A stretch of 64,000 nucleotides of DNA from Halobacteriovorax sp. (GCA_002720865.1 PBIO01000018.1:62001-126000), one strand, 5' to 3'. Positions 51,334 to 61,019 are shown, numbered from the stretch's first letter. Notes: generated by a model not told the origin, from the letters alone. Made by a program: numbers and translations.

Positions 51334-51638
51334 GAAAGCGGCGCAGCCGTTTGAAGATTTTCTCTAGCTGCAGATTCTAGAAAATTATTAAGAGTTACTT
51401 CTTGGTCTTTAAGGATTGCTTCTTTTAATTCTGTTGGAGCAATATCTAAAACTTCACTAACACGCTTAAGCATTTTCAATGGCACATTGCACAGTGCTCT
51501 TTCTACATTAGAGATGAATTGGCCGTTCTTATATCCTAATAGATGAGATAGCTCAGATTGTGAGTATCCTTTTGGGTGAGATGTTCTTCTATCTCTGATT
51601 AATTTTGCTATATTTTCAAAACAACGATTGCCTGACAT
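51330..51638 (-). CDS. XRE-family helix-turn-helix regulator
   Basis: A 102-residue protein with one XRE/Cro-C1 helix-turn-helix (about residues 10-75): GYSQSELSHLLGYKNGQFISNVERAL and LKMLKRVSEVLDIAPTELKEA. A 20-residue tail follows. No effector domain is seen, so it may need a partner or simply bind DNA as a dimer. It is divergent from xth. Confidence 0.85.
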   Translation of the reverse strand: MSGNRCFENIAKLIRDRRTSHPKGYSQSELSHLLGYKNGQFISNVERALCNVPLKMLKRVSEVLDIAPTELKEAILKDQEVTLNNFLESAARENLQTAAPLS

Positions 51639-51750
51639 GATTACTCCTAGTAGTTATCAAATTCTCTCTAAAACTATTTTAAAATTTTAAGGGACTTATG
51701 TCGCATGAAGTTTTCTTTACAAATATTATACATTTACAACGCGGGTAATC

Positions 51751-52536
51751 ATGGCAAAGTATAAATTAATGAGTTGGAACGTAAATGGCATTAGGGCCTG
51801 TGTTAGGCATGGTTTCCTTGACTGGTTGCAAGAAGAAAAGCCCCATGTGATCTGCCTTCAGGAGACCAAGGCCCATGTAGAACAGCTTGAAGAGGAAGTT
51901 CTTGCCCCAAAAGGTTATAAGTCCTACTTCTTCTCTGGGGTTCGAAAAGGCTATTCTGGTACTGCAATTTTCGTCAAAGATAAGTTCCCTTTAGTTGAGG
52001 TTACTAGCGGACTGGGTAAAAAGATTTTTGACGATGAAGGCAGGACCCAAATTTTAGAAAGTGAAGAGTTCTTTCTCATCAATGGTTACTACCCCAACGG
52101 CGGACGTGATCATAGTAGAGTCGATTTTAAATTAGAATTTTCTAGGGCCATGGTCAAAAAGGCTCTTCAGTTAAAGAAGAAAACAGGAAAAGAAGTCATT
52201 CTCACAGGAGACTTTAATACGGCCCATAAAGAGATAGATTTAAAGAATCCTAAATCAAATAAAAAATCTACCGGCTTCCTCCCCCATGAGCGCGAGTTTA
52301 TAGATGAAATGCTTGCTCAAGGATTTGTGGATATCTTTAGAGAGAAACACCCTGATGAAGAAGGCCATTATACTTGGTGGACTTATCGAGGAGACTGCCG
52401 CAAAAAAAATGTGGGTTGGCGGATTGATTATTTTTTCGTAACTGAAGGACTTAGAAACAATATTAAGAAGTCTTTTCACAAACCAGAAGTTTTAGGTAGT
52501 GATCATTGTCCCCTTGGGATTGAAATTAGCCTTTAG
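51751..52536 (+). CDS. xth: Exodeoxyribonuclease III (AP endonuclease)
   Basis: A 261-residue EEP-fold DNA repair enzyme that nicks abasic sites and removes 3' blocks. Conserved residues are MSWNVNGIRA, VICLQETKA (metal Glu), NGYYPNGG, LTGDFNTAHKEID (catalytic Asp/Asn), WRIDYFFV and the final SDHCPLGIEI (catalytic His). Length is typical. Its stop overlaps the convergent amidohydrolase in TTAG. Confidence 0.95.
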   Translation: MAKYKLMSWNVNGIRACVRHGFLDWLQEEKPHVICLQETKAHVEQLEEEVLAPKGYKSYFFSGVRKGYSGTAIFVKDKFPLVEVTSGLGKKIFDDEGRTQILESEEFFLINGYYPNGGRDHSRVDFKLEFSRAMVKKALQLKKKTGKEVILTGDFNTAHKEIDLKNPKSNKKSTGFLPHEREFIDEMLAQGFVDIFREKHPDEEGHYTWWTYRGDCRKKNVGWRIDYFFVTEGLRNNIKKSFHKPEVLGSDHCPLGIEISL

Positions 52537-53846
52537 TTTTTTTGATAAACAGACTCACCATTATAGTAAGTTTGTAAAACTTTCTGGGAAAGCTGCTCTC
52601 TAGAACCTCGGTGGATAATTCTTTTTAGGATTTCTTCAGCTTTATCACCTTCTCTTAATTTAGGTTTCTCTAAGATGATAAAACTGGCCATTTTACTTTT
52701 TTGAAAATTCCCTCGTTTTTTAGCAAGACCCAATAATTCAGCTCCCGCCTGAGTAGCTCTGTAGAAGGCCTTGATATAGGTGGCCTCTTTAATTTTCTTT
52801 TTTTGATTTTGTTTATAAAAAGATCTCATAACATCAAGCATAGATAAGAAAGGTCCTCCTCCAATATCTGAGGCTAAGGACCAACGAACTCCTGCTTTTT
52901 CTGCTCGTTTAAAATCAAATAGACCAGAGCCAAGACCCAGCTCTTTTACTGGTGCATTTGAGGTGGGACAATGGGCCACTGCCGTTTTGGATTTTGCTAA
53001 CATGGCCAGTTCTTCTGAACTTAAATGTATGCCATGCCCCATGATAGTTTTAGAGCTCAAGAGGCCACATTTTTTATATATTTCTGTATAGGACTTTATT
53101 TTCTCAAATCCTTTGATCCCTCGGTATATTCCAAGAACATATTCAATCTCATTAGGTGTTTCACTTAAGTGAGTTTGAATAAAGTTTTTATTTTTCTTAG
53201 CTAGCTTTGAGCCTTCGGCCATCACATGGGGATGAGTGGTGGGAGCAAAGCGAGGTGTTAGAGCGTAGTTTTCAAGATACTTCTCACTTCGGTTCTTTAC
53301 TAAGGAGAGGGCCTGTTTTGGGGTTTGACTTAAATATGGCGGCGAATTCATGGTCATGAGCACGTTTCCAATCGTATAGTCTCCAATAAATTCTTTTAGA
53401 GCATGATCGACACTATGACCGTGAATTGAAGCATAACAAGCTCCCCCAAGGGTGCCCACCTCTAAAAGCTTTTTAGAAAACACTTTCGCCTTGTTTTTTG
53501 AATAAGTTTTATCTTTGTATTTCGCTTCATGGGGCCAGGTGTATTTTGATAGCCAAGTTAACAAGCTATCTTTTGGCATAGTTCGTACGTCTTCTTGCAC
53601 CCAATGAAAGTGTGTATCATAAAAGCCAGGTGCGATGATTCCCCCAGGAAACTCACAGACCTCCAGAGATCGCTTTTGCCCATACTTAGCGAGTGCTTCC
53701 CTTTCTTTTCCAATAAAGCACCATTTATATTCATTATTAGAGCTTAGCTTTGCCACAAGGGCCCCTTGCCGGACCCACTGACAGGACTTATCATTAAGAG
53801 GGTTAAGGTAATCACCTAAAAAAATTTTAAATTGGGGTTTACCCAA
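52533..53846 (-). CDS. Guanine-deaminase-like amidohydrolase
   Basis: A 437-residue metal-dependent amidohydrolase. The HxH motif (FYDTHFHWVQED), LLTWLSKYTWPHEA, TPRFAPTTHPHVMAEG, FIQTHLSETPNEIEYV, GHGIHLS, AHCPTSN, GLGSGLFDF and ASDIGGGPFLSMLDVMR follow the guanine deaminase (GuaD) pattern closely. GuaD hydrolyses guanine to xanthine and ammonia in purine salvage. Since the relatives also include other deaminases, the substrate is probable rather than certain. It starts 15 bases from the divergent NfeD gene. Confidence 0.75.
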   Translation of the reverse strand: MGKPQFKIFLGDYLNPLNDKSCQWVRQGALVAKLSSNNEYKWCFIGKEREALAKYGQKRSLEVCEFPGGIIAPGFYDTHFHWVQEDVRTMPKDSLLTWLSKYTWPHEAKYKDKTYSKNKAKVFSKKLLEVGTLGGACYASIHGHSVDHALKEFIGDYTIGNVLMTMNSPPYLSQTPKQALSLVKNRSEKYLENYALTPRFAPTTHPHVMAEGSKLAKKNKNFIQTHLSETPNEIEYVLGIYRGIKGFEKIKSYTEIYKKCGLLSSKTIMGHGIHLSSEELAMLAKSKTAVAHCPTSNAPVKELGLGSGLFDFKRAEKAGVRWSLASDIGGGPFLSMLDVMRSFYKQNQKKKIKEATYIKAFYRATQAGAELLGLAKKRGNFQKSKMASFIILEKPKLREGDKAEEILKRIIHRGSREQLSQKVLQTYYNGESVYQKN

Positions 53847-53861
53847 AACAGGACTCCATAA

Positions 53862-55181
53862 ATGACGATATTTAAAAAAATAAATTTACTGGCACTTATT
53901 ATCCTCTGTCTATCACCATTTGCCGAGGTAAAATCTGAAGATTCAACGCTTAAAGTCGATAAAGTTCTAATTTTAAATATTGATAGCACCATAAACCCGG
54001 CAACCTTAAATTATATTAAGACTGGATTTAAAAGGGCGCAAAAAGAAAACTTCGATCTTATTAATATCGAAATCAATACCCCTGGCGGACTTGTTACAAC
54101 AACAAAAGATATTTTAACTGTTTTTGGTAATAGCGATAAGCCAGTGGTTGTTTGGGTAAAGCCAGAAGGAGCATCCGCAACCAGTGCCGGTGCTATTATC
54201 GCAAGCGGAGCTCATCTTTTATTTATGGCCGATGGGACAAATATTGGGGCAGCCACTCCAGTTGAAGGCGGCGGAGATATTAAAGATCAAGACCTAAGAA
54301 AAAAGGCCATTAATGACCTCGTTGCCTTAGTTCAAAGTCTTTCGGAGTCAAAAGGCAGAAATCCAGAGCTTTTTGGTGACATGATTAAAAAAGCCACTTC
54401 TTTTAAAGCTGGGGAAGCTAAATTAAAAAAATTAGCAGATGAAATCGTCAATAGCAGAAGAGAATTTGAAGAAAAACTCGATGGAAAAAAAATAAAAATT
54501 AAAGGTGTCACTTATACCCTCGATGTTGGTTCTCTAGAGTGGAAAGAGCAACCCTGGGACGGTGGTCAAAAACTACTTAATATTTTCGCCAACCCTTCAA
54601 TGGCCTATATCTTGTTTCTAATCGGCGCTGCACTTATTTATCTCGAGCTTCAGGCAGCCGGCGGTTTTATCGCTGGAAGTATAGGTGCTGTATGTTTGAT
54701 TTTAGCGGCCATAGGCTTTCAAGTGCTCCCCCTAAATATTGGTGCTCTTGGGCTTATAATTTTAAGCTTTATTCTTTTTATTATTGAAATTTATGTCACT
54801 AGTTATGGAATCCTTTCCGCGGCCGGAATAGCAGCGCTTATCTTTGGCTCTATGTTTTTGTATCGGACAGAGGACTCATATTTAACTTTAAGTACCTCTT
54901 TGATTGCTTCTTCTGTGGCCGGGATAGCTACATTTATCGCTTTTATCGCCTGGTTCTTACTAAGAGATCATAAAAATATTGGGACCGGGCATTTTAACGA
55001 TCACTCAGGGAAAATGGCAAAGGTCATTGAAGAAATTGAATCGGACGATCCCGATAGTTTTACTTATTCCGTTAAAGTTGGTGGAGAATTTTGGAAAGCA
55101 CTAAGTAAAACAAAATTAGAGGACGGCGGAATGTACGAGATAAAAGAGCATGATAATGAAAGAATGCTTCTCATACTTTAG
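53862..55181 (+). CDS. NfeD family membrane serine protease
   Basis: A 439-residue long-form NfeD protein. After a signal peptide, residues 35-200 form a ClpP-class protease domain with EINTPGGLVTTTKDIL and the ATSAGAIIASGA segment carrying the nucleophile serine. About four to five membrane helices follow (245-375), then a soluble OB-fold NfeD domain. Long NfeD proteins cut stomatin-family partners. Here the slipin gene lies 1.6 kb downstream on the same strand, separated by an opposite-strand gene. Confidence 0.88.
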   Translation: MTIFKKINLLALIILCLSPFAEVKSEDSTLKVDKVLILNIDSTINPATLNYIKTGFKRAQKENFDLINIEINTPGGLVTTTKDILTVFGNSDKPVVVWVKPEGASATSAGAIIASGAHLLFMADGTNIGAATPVEGGGDIKDQDLRKKAINDLVALVQSLSESKGRNPELFGDMIKKATSFKAGEAKLKKLADEIVNSRREFEEKLDGKKIKIKGVTYTLDVGSLEWKEQPWDGGQKLLNIFANPSMAYILFLIGAALIYLELQAAGGFIAGSIGAVCLILAAIGFQVLPLNIGALGLIILSFILFIIEIYVTSYGILSAAGIAALIFGSMFLYRTEDSYLTLSTSLIASSVAGIATFIAFIAWFLLRDHKNIGTGHFNDHSGKMAKVIEEIESDDPDSFTYSVKVGGEFWKALSKTKLEDGGMYEIKEHDNERMLLIL

Positions 55182-56656
55182 AAATCGTATTTAAACTGAA
55201 CCCAGCCGGCAGTTTGTTTATTATCCTCATAATTATCTCTAGCGACTTTTATGCTTATGCTAGAATTTTTTGAGAGGTTACGTGAATGTCCTACTGAGAC
55301 ACTCTCCCCTTTTTTATTTCCATGTAAACCTACATCCATATAACGTCTTTTCGTAGTTCCATCGACAATGCTCCAATTACCGCCAAAGCTTCCATCTTGC
55401 CCGGCCACAACTTTACCATTGATATCGAGCCCCGTTTCATAAACATTGAAGCTCATAGGAACACCTAGTCTGGCCAGACCTGCCCTATCAACAGAGAGTT
55501 CAACTACTTCTTTATCTTTATCATCACGAAATTGAACGGAGGCACTCGAGGTGTTTCCATGTTTCTTGACTTGCCCAGTTACGGCAAAGCTTTCAAAATC
55601 TGTTCTAGAGCTAAGGCTTAAGTCTCCATCAGCCTCTAGCTCTAAGCCAACGTAGTCCTTCCCTTCCTTACTTTTAACTTTTATTCCAGCTGCCTGTTTC
55701 TTACTAGAGATTTCAGCTTCTCCTTGAATAGAAACCGTATCAAAGTGAGAGGCTCCATCGAGTGAAAGTATTGTGACCTTTTTGGGTAATAATCCATCCC
55801 CCTCGGTCTTCCATCCATAATCAATATCAAGATGATCACTGGCCGCCTTTTTCTCTGCAGCTTCCTTTGCAAGCTTTTGTTCTCTTAGTAATCGTTTTCT
55901 CTTTTCAGGGGCCATGGCCTCAAGTTCTCTTAATCTTTGATCGTTAACTTTCTTTGCCTTTAAATAAATCTCTTTATTTCTAAAGTAAGCCACTTGCGCA
56001 TTGCCTTTACTATCTCTAATGACTCGAATAACGATGTCCTCATGTGGATATTGTCCTCTTAAAAAATAAGTCTTTTGAACTCCTGGCTCTAAAAGCTGGG
56101 CCTGAGAAATATTCTTAAAGTTAATATTTCTCGAGAAAACTAAAATATTTTCACTGGCATCAAACTCTTCCGGGTCCTGAAAAGGCATAGAGCCACGACC
56201 AAGTTCCCATCTTCGGCATGGAATTTCCTCGGCGGTTTTTATAGAATGCCTTGCTTCTTCTTTTGTAAAATAGAACATGCCGTCTAAAGAATTAACTTCA
56301 TTTAAAACAGAAGGCGGTATCTTAGATTTTGGATCTTTGGCCAGGTGCTGAAGAATATCATTTACCTGCTCTGTTAAAAGAAAAGTATTTGGACAATCAA
56401 CGCAGATAGTTCCTTCTTCAATCTTTTCCCTATTAACTTCCTTTAGGTAGTTAGCATATTCAGGGTCGTTAGTTGTTCTCCCTCTTATTCTCTCTGTTTC
56501 TTTGTAAGCATCATAAAGGACCCTTACAAAGCTTTCCGGGTCTTTTTCAGGATCAGCATTATTTAGACGTTCTTGAATATCCTTGAAGTCTTTTGCGACT
56601 GCAAAAGGAATACCTGACCAAAGCCCTATGAATAGAGTGATAAACAAAACTCTCAC
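55178..56656 (-). CDS. Secreted protein with C-terminal beta-strand domain, unknown function
   Basis: A 492-residue protein with signal peptide (MRVLFITLFIGLWSGIPFAVA). An N-terminal helical, charged region contains a CVDCP pair. A middle region with a Glu/Lys-rich helix (about 240-270) precedes a C-terminal half made of alternating strands (YVGLELEADGDLSLSSRTDF and similar), ending FKYDF, as in outer-membrane barrels. I do not recognise it. It sits between the NfeD and slipin genes in the opposite direction, and overlaps NfeD's stop by 4 bases. Confidence 0.65.
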   Translation of the reverse strand: MRVLFITLFIGLWSGIPFAVAKDFKDIQERLNNADPEKDPESFVRVLYDAYKETERIRGRTTNDPEYANYLKEVNREKIEEGTICVDCPNTFLLTEQVNDILQHLAKDPKSKIPPSVLNEVNSLDGMFYFTKEEARHSIKTAEEIPCRRWELGRGSMPFQDPEEFDASENILVFSRNINFKNISQAQLLEPGVQKTYFLRGQYPHEDIVIRVIRDSKGNAQVAYFRNKEIYLKAKKVNDQRLRELEAMAPEKRKRLLREQKLAKEAAEKKAASDHLDIDYGWKTEGDGLLPKKVTILSLDGASHFDTVSIQGEAEISSKKQAAGIKVKSKEGKDYVGLELEADGDLSLSSRTDFESFAVTGQVKKHGNTSSASVQFRDDKDKEVVELSVDRAGLARLGVPMSFNVYETGLDINGKVVAGQDGSFGGNWSIVDGTTKRRYMDVGLHGNKKGESVSVGHSRNLSKNSSISIKVARDNYEDNKQTAGWVQFKYDF

Positions 56657-56765
56657 GTCTTCTTTTCGGATTATCTTTATAGGCTCTTGAATTGATAAAC
56701 CGGAGCAAAACCGTTAAGCTTTTCCTAGTTTTAATACCTTAAACTTAGTTTCAACGGAGGAGACT

Positions 56766-57503
56766 ATGGCCTTTGTACCTTTTATCGTAATCGCGATAAT
56801 TTTACTTTTTAATACTCTTAAAATCCTAGCGGAATACGAAAGAGGTGTCGTATTTAGACTCGGTCGTTTTACTGGAGTTAGAGGTCCAGGTCTTATCATC
56901 CTGATCCCGGGTCTTGAGAAAATGAGAAGAGTTGATCTTCGAACTGTGACTATGGATATCCCAAGCCAGGATATTATCTCTAAAGACAATGTCACTTTAA
57001 AAGTTAACGGTGTTGTATACTTTAGAGTTAATAACCCAGAGCGAGCGGTCATCGCCGTTGAGGATTTTATTCAGGCCACCAATCAAATTGCTCAAACGAC
57101 TCTTAGGTCGGTCATTGGTCAATTTGAGCTCGATGATATTTTAAGTGGTAGAGATCAAATTAACCATAAACTGCAAGTCATCCTAGACGATCAAACGGAG
57201 CCTTGGGGAATCAAGGTATCAGCCGTTGAAGTAAAGGCCATTGACCTTCCAATTGAAATGCAAAGGGCCATGGCCAAACAAGCGGAAGCAGAAAGAGATA
57301 AAAGAGCAAAGATTATTTCTGCTCAAGGTGAATTTGAAGCTTCAAAGAAGCTCGCTGAAGCTGCTGCGGTTCTTGATACTCAAAAGAACGCCATTGTTCT
57401 TAGATACCTAGACACAATGAAAGAGATTTCAGGAAGTAATGCTGCTTCAACAACTTTCTTCCCTCTTCCAGTAGATTTTTTATCTAAAATTATGTCTAAA
57501 TAA
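56766..57503 (+). CDS. Slipin (stomatin/prohibitin-like SPFH protein)
   Basis: A 245-residue slipin: an N-terminal membrane hairpin ([18 protein letters not shown]), then the SPFH/Band 7 domain with [61 protein letters not shown] and EVKAIDLP. A helical C-terminus rich in Ala and Glu follows. Such proteins form membrane-associated cages and are natural partners of NfeD proteases. Shine-Dalgarno GGAGGAG is adjacent to the start. It is followed 2 bases later by a DOMON-like gene. Confidence 0.92.
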   Translation: MAFVPFIVIAIILLFNTLKILAEYERGVVFRLGRFTGVRGPGLIILIPGLEKMRRVDLRTVTMDIPSQDIISKDNVTLKVNGVVYFRVNNPERAVIAVEDFIQATNQIAQTTLRSVIGQFELDDILSGRDQINHKLQVILDDQTEPWGIKVSAVEVKAIDLPIEMQRAMAKQAEAERDKRAKIISAQGEFEASKKLAEAAAVLDTQKNAIVLRYLDTMKEISGSNAASTTFFPLPVDFLSKIMSK

Positions 57504-57505
57504 AG

Positions 57506-58039
57506 ATGTGGAAGAATCTTATTCCCTTTAATCAATCGGACCTAAACCTTGAGTTTAGGTCCAAGGCCTGGGTCGAAGCTAAAGTTCTAAAAGTTGCTTT
57601 TGAATTAAAGGGAGACCTCTCAAATATTCTACTTCCTAAGCCTTTAGTTAATCCAAGCCGTGTTATTGGGCTATGGGAATCCACATGCTTTGAAATGTTT
57701 GTTAAAAACTCATCCGGTGATGAATACTTTGAGTTCAATGTTTCAAGCGCATACAATTGGAATTTGTTTTACTTTCCTAGTATCAAAGCTCGTTTAAAAG
57801 AATATACAAATATTTCAAATTTGGCCGTTAGCGCAGTAAAAAAAGAAGATAGCTTTTGTCTAAAGTTTTGGATTGCCCTTGATAAATTTCCTAGTGGATT
57901 TTGGGAAAGCGACAATATGAAAATAGGGCTTACTGCGGTTATTGAGAATAAAACTGGCCCTTTAAGCTACTGGGCACTTGCTCATAAAGAGGATAAGCCC
58001 AACTTTCATCATATGGACTCCTTTATTTTTGAATTATAA
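57506..58039 (+). CDS. DOMON-like domain protein
   Basis: A 177-residue protein with the DOMON-like pattern: LWESTCFEMFVKNSSGDEYFEFNVSS, YNWNLFYF and the C-terminal PLSYWALAHKEDKPNFHHMDSF. The fold is a beta-sandwich related to heme or sugar-binding domains, but no heme ligand or signal peptide is evident, so it probably acts in the cytoplasm. It starts 2 bases after slipin and is likely co-transcribed. Its stop overlaps the convergent gene by 6 bases. Confidence 0.8.
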   Translation: MWKNLIPFNQSDLNLEFRSKAWVEAKVLKVAFELKGDLSNILLPKPLVNPSRVIGLWESTCFEMFVKNSSGDEYFEFNVSSAYNWNLFYFPSIKARLKEYTNISNLAVSAVKKEDSFCLKFWIALDKFPSGFWESDNMKIGLTAVIENKTGPLSYWALAHKEDKPNFHHMDSFIFEL

Positions 58040-58669
58040 TTTCTCGAATTCAATGGCGGTTTGAAAATCTTCCCCCTTTGCTAAACTAACCATGAGTTTC
58101 GCTATATCCTCAACTTTAGAGCCCCTATACTTTTTAATCGGTCCAAAAAATAAGGGGTCAAGCATTTTAAAGCCAATCATCGCAAGTGCTTCACCAGGGC
58201 GGCGCTCCTCTCTTTTACCTACAATCAGTGAAGGTCTTACTACATAAAATGTTTCTAGACCTAGTTTAGAAATACTATCTTCAACTTCACCTTTTGTTTT
58301 ATTGTAAAAAACAAATGAATTTGAATCAGCCCCAAGAGCACTAATAAGGACAAACTTATTTACTCCATTTAGCTTGCACAGCTTGGCCGCCTCTAGTGGC
58401 AAATCATAATCAATTTCTTTAAAGGCAGATTTGCTCCCAGCTTTTTTAATAGTCGTCCCTAGGCAGCAAAAACAAATATCGACATTGAAGGCTTGGTCGA
58501 ATTTTGACATTTTACTTAATGGGGCAATGCATTCTTCTATCTTTTGATGTTCCACACCAGACGAGCGCCTGCTAACTAAATAGACCTTTTCCACTGCTGA
58601 ATCTTGAAGCATTAAGTCCAAAACTCTAGAGCCTACGAGGCCGGTTGCCCCTAAAATTAGTACCCTCAT
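58034..58669 (-). CDS. NAD(P)H-binding oxidoreductase, SDR/HTATIP2-like
   Basis: A 211-residue atypical SDR protein with the Rossmann motif GATGLVGSRVLDLML, ICFCCLGTTIKKAGSKSAF, KFVLISALGADSNSFVFYNKTKGEVE (active-site-like YxxxK) and RPSLIVGKREERRPGE. Relatives include human HTATIP2/TIP30 and bacterial NAD(P)-binding proteins of unknown substrate. ATG 58669 (MRVLILGATG) was chosen over 58684 because the Rossmann strand starts there. Monofunctional and cytoplasmic. Confidence 0.85.
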   Translation of the reverse strand: MRVLILGATGLVGSRVLDLMLQDSAVEKVYLVSRRSSGVEHQKIEECIAPLSKMSKFDQAFNVDICFCCLGTTIKKAGSKSAFKEIDYDLPLEAAKLCKLNGVNKFVLISALGADSNSFVFYNKTKGEVEDSISKLGLETFYVVRPSLIVGKREERRPGEALAMIGFKMLDPLFFGPIKKYRGSKVEDIAKLMVSLAKGEDFQTAIEFEKL

Positions 58670-58730
58670 TTGAGTATTCCTCACAATACAAGTATCTTAT
58701 TATAGATTCACATTATAATGGGAACTACCT

Positions 58731-59942
58731 ATGAGACCTATATTTATTTTAGCATTAATTTTTATTAGCTCCTGCGGAAGCTTTTCAAATAAAGCTCCAA
58801 TTAGGATTGTTCATTACAATATAAAAGAGCTTGATAGTAATAAAATTAATAAACCTAACCCACAACTACAGTACGTTAAAAATATTTTATCAAAGCTTGA
58901 CTTTAATATTCTTAGTCTCAACGAAGTTCAATACGATATCCCAGGCGTTCCTTCTTATAAATTTAAATCAAGAGGGGAGAATTTGAGAAATTTAGGTTCT
59001 TATATTGATCCCAAAATGAAAAATTGGAATTTTAGTTTCCACCCTGCCAATACTGGTGCCTTGGCCAGAAAAAAGGGTAATGGAAATTTCTATACAGACT
59101 TTAGTGACCCAAGAGCACGAGATTTTGCTGATAAAGTAAATTATGGAATATTTCCGGCTCAATACTCAACAGGTGCCCTATTTGACTTTAAAAAGACTTA
59201 CGAGGTTCTCGTTAAAGATTTAAAGTGGAGTGATTTTAATAAAAGAATTAATCTTTCAAGGTATAAACAGGCCAATGGAAAATCCCTTCCAAAAGATATG
59301 GAGCTTTTTGATAAAACCTTTAGTGATGTGACCTTAAATATTAAAGGAAGAGAAGTTCATTTAATTTTACTTCATACTGTCCCTGCTTACCATTTTGGGA
59401 ATAAAAGATCCCCTAACTATATTAGAAATGCTGATCAGCTAAGATTCTTAGAGTGGTACTTAACGGGCAAGACTGATTTCCCAGTTGAACTAGAGCATGT
59501 TAAACCACTTCCTCCTGGGACTCCTTTTATCGCCGTTGGGGACTGGAACACAGATATAACCAATAAAAAGAATAAGGGTTCAGAGATACTAAGAAGACTA
59601 TTTAATAAATTTCAACCTTGGATGAAGAATCCAGGTCATACAAATGAGAGCCCTGGGTTTGCTAAAAAAAGATTAAAGCTTACTCTCGATTATATGATGT
59701 TTAGTGACCATTTTGAGATCATAAAAAGTGGAGTCGTTATGGCCAATGAAGATAGAGTTTTCATGGGCTGCAATAAAAACCAAGCTAAATTCAAAAATAT
59801 CCCAGAGGATAGAAAACTAACATACTGGACCAATCGTAAAAATAAAAAGAAATGTTTTGTCGGGGTTAATAAAGACTTTTTTGAACTAAAAGAAGCAAGC
59901 GACCACTTCCCAATCTTTGCTGATTTAAAGTTTAAAGACTAA
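58731..59942 (+). CDS. Endonuclease/exonuclease/phosphatase family lipoprotein
   Basis: A 403-residue protein with a lipoprotein signal (IFILALIFISSC, Cys 15). The EEP catalytic order is present: VHYNIKELDS, LSLNEVQYD (metal Glu), LLHTVPAYHFGN, VGDWNTDI (Asp/Asn) and KEASDHFPIFADL (catalytic His). An exported EEP enzyme may degrade extracellular DNA or sugar-phosphates or act as phosphatase. Predatory relatives secrete nucleases, but the substrate is not determined. Its stop overlaps the convergent gene in CTAA. Confidence 0.82.
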   Translation: MRPIFILALIFISSCGSFSNKAPIRIVHYNIKELDSNKINKPNPQLQYVKNILSKLDFNILSLNEVQYDIPGVPSYKFKSRGENLRNLGSYIDPKMKNWNFSFHPANTGALARKKGNGNFYTDFSDPRARDFADKVNYGIFPAQYSTGALFDFKKTYEVLVKDLKWSDFNKRINLSRYKQANGKSLPKDMELFDKTFSDVTLNIKGREVHLILLHTVPAYHFGNKRSPNYIRNADQLRFLEWYLTGKTDFPVELEHVKPLPPGTPFIAVGDWNTDITNKKNKGSEILRRLFNKFQPWMKNPGHTNESPGFAKKRLKLTLDYMMFSDHFEIIKSGVVMANEDRVFMGCNKNQAKFKNIPEDRKLTYWTNRKNKKKCFVGVNKDFFELKEASDHFPIFADLKFKD

Positions 59943-60541
59943 GGCTTACAAATAACTTTCTTTTTGGGGGACTGAACTTTTAAAAATTTCATTTTTCCAC
60001 CACTTAAAAGAAGTTCCATCTTTATGTCACCTTTTACGAATATTTGAGAATATTCGTTGATGAGAACTTGTTTTCCTTCAAGCCTTTCTTTTAGCTCATC
60101 TAAGGAATCTAATTGAACCTTTTCAATTTCCCTAAATTCTCCTCCCTCAAGCTCTTTTGAAATTTTTAAATTTAAATCTTGTCCTAAAAAGAGTTTTACC
60201 TTTTCCCCAAGCTCGTCAATATAGGTCACTTTATTCCAGGAAAAAGTTCCTTCATCAAAAACATGGTCGTCAAAAATATCTCTGGCCTCTCTTAAGACCT
60301 CTAACTCAATAGGACTGTATCCTCTGCCTAAACACCGTTTAAAGTCTCGTGCTAGATTAGGAACTTCTAAAACTCCTTGTACGTAGTTTCCTGTTCTCTC
60401 ATTCAAAGATTTACTTGAAGGCTTAGTTTTTTTAGCTACTTTTAGAGATGTTTTTTGGGTGTCTCCTTCCATTAGTAAATAAATAGAGGATCCCACGGAA
60501 GCAATTATTAGAAATATTAAAACAATATGGATCTTTGACAC
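59939..60541 (-). CDS. Membrane-anchored protein of unknown function
   Basis: A 200-residue protein with an N-terminal signal anchor (IVLIFLIIASVGSSIYLL) and a mature part of Lys/Ser-rich linker and mixed alpha/beta region. It has two cysteines (CLGRG and the final VICKP). No family is recognised. The GTG start at 60541 is preceded by GAGG. It is in the opposite orientation to the EEP lipoprotein. Confidence 0.6.
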   Translation of the reverse strand: MSKIHIVLIFLIIASVGSSIYLLMEGDTQKTSLKVAKKTKPSSKSLNERTGNYVQGVLEVPNLARDFKRCLGRGYSPIELEVLREARDIFDDHVFDEGTFSWNKVTYIDELGEKVKLFLGQDLNLKISKELEGGEFREIEKVQLDSLDELKERLEGKQVLINEYSQIFVKGDIKMELLLSGGKMKFLKVQSPKKKVICKP

Positions 60542-60656
60542 AGAACAAACCTCAATAAGTTACAGATTATATTAGACCACTTTCCTCTATTTTGCTCAAT
60601 CTAAAAAAATCTGTCACTACCCTTGACTCTCATAAAATCAACCTCATCTTGTGTGT

Positions 60657-60980
60657 ATGAAGGAATCAAGAAAGAATTCATTCAAATGCTTTAGTCTTAC
60701 TCTAGTGCAAATTAGTTTAATCGCTGGTTCAATTGCACTGGGAGCAAGTACAAGCAAGTGCAATAAATCAATTTCCTCGGCAAAGATAAGCTCTTATCAA
60801 AAATGCCAAGAAAATCGCGATAATGTCGACTTTTTTCTAATCGACCCTATTGCCCAGCTCAGAGTAAAAACAAGACATATATCACTTGCAGTTCAAAGAA
60901 TTAGTGAAACTCATTTTATCATTGCCGACCCGGCCCTAAGCCTAAAGTCAGGTCTATCTCCCCCTACAATCCTCGTTTAG
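60657..60980 (+). CDS. Possible small secreted or membrane protein (doubtful)
   Basis: A 107-residue ORF starting ATG 60657, or GTG 60651. The first 32 residues could be a signal peptide (KCFSLTLVQISLIAGSIALGA). The remainder shows no motif. No clear Shine-Dalgarno. It lies in the interval 60542-61019. Kept because the signal-peptide-like start is plausible and it sits 39 bases upstream of the HPF-like gene. It may be spurious. Confidence 0.35.
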   Translation: MKESRKNSFKCFSLTLVQISLIAGSIALGASTSKCNKSISSAKISSYQKCQENRDNVDFFLIDPIAQLRVKTRHISLAVQRISETHFIIADPALSLKSGLSPPTILV

Positions 60981-61019
60981 AAGTTTAACTAAATTTATTT
61001 AAAGAACGAGGAGTTCAAT

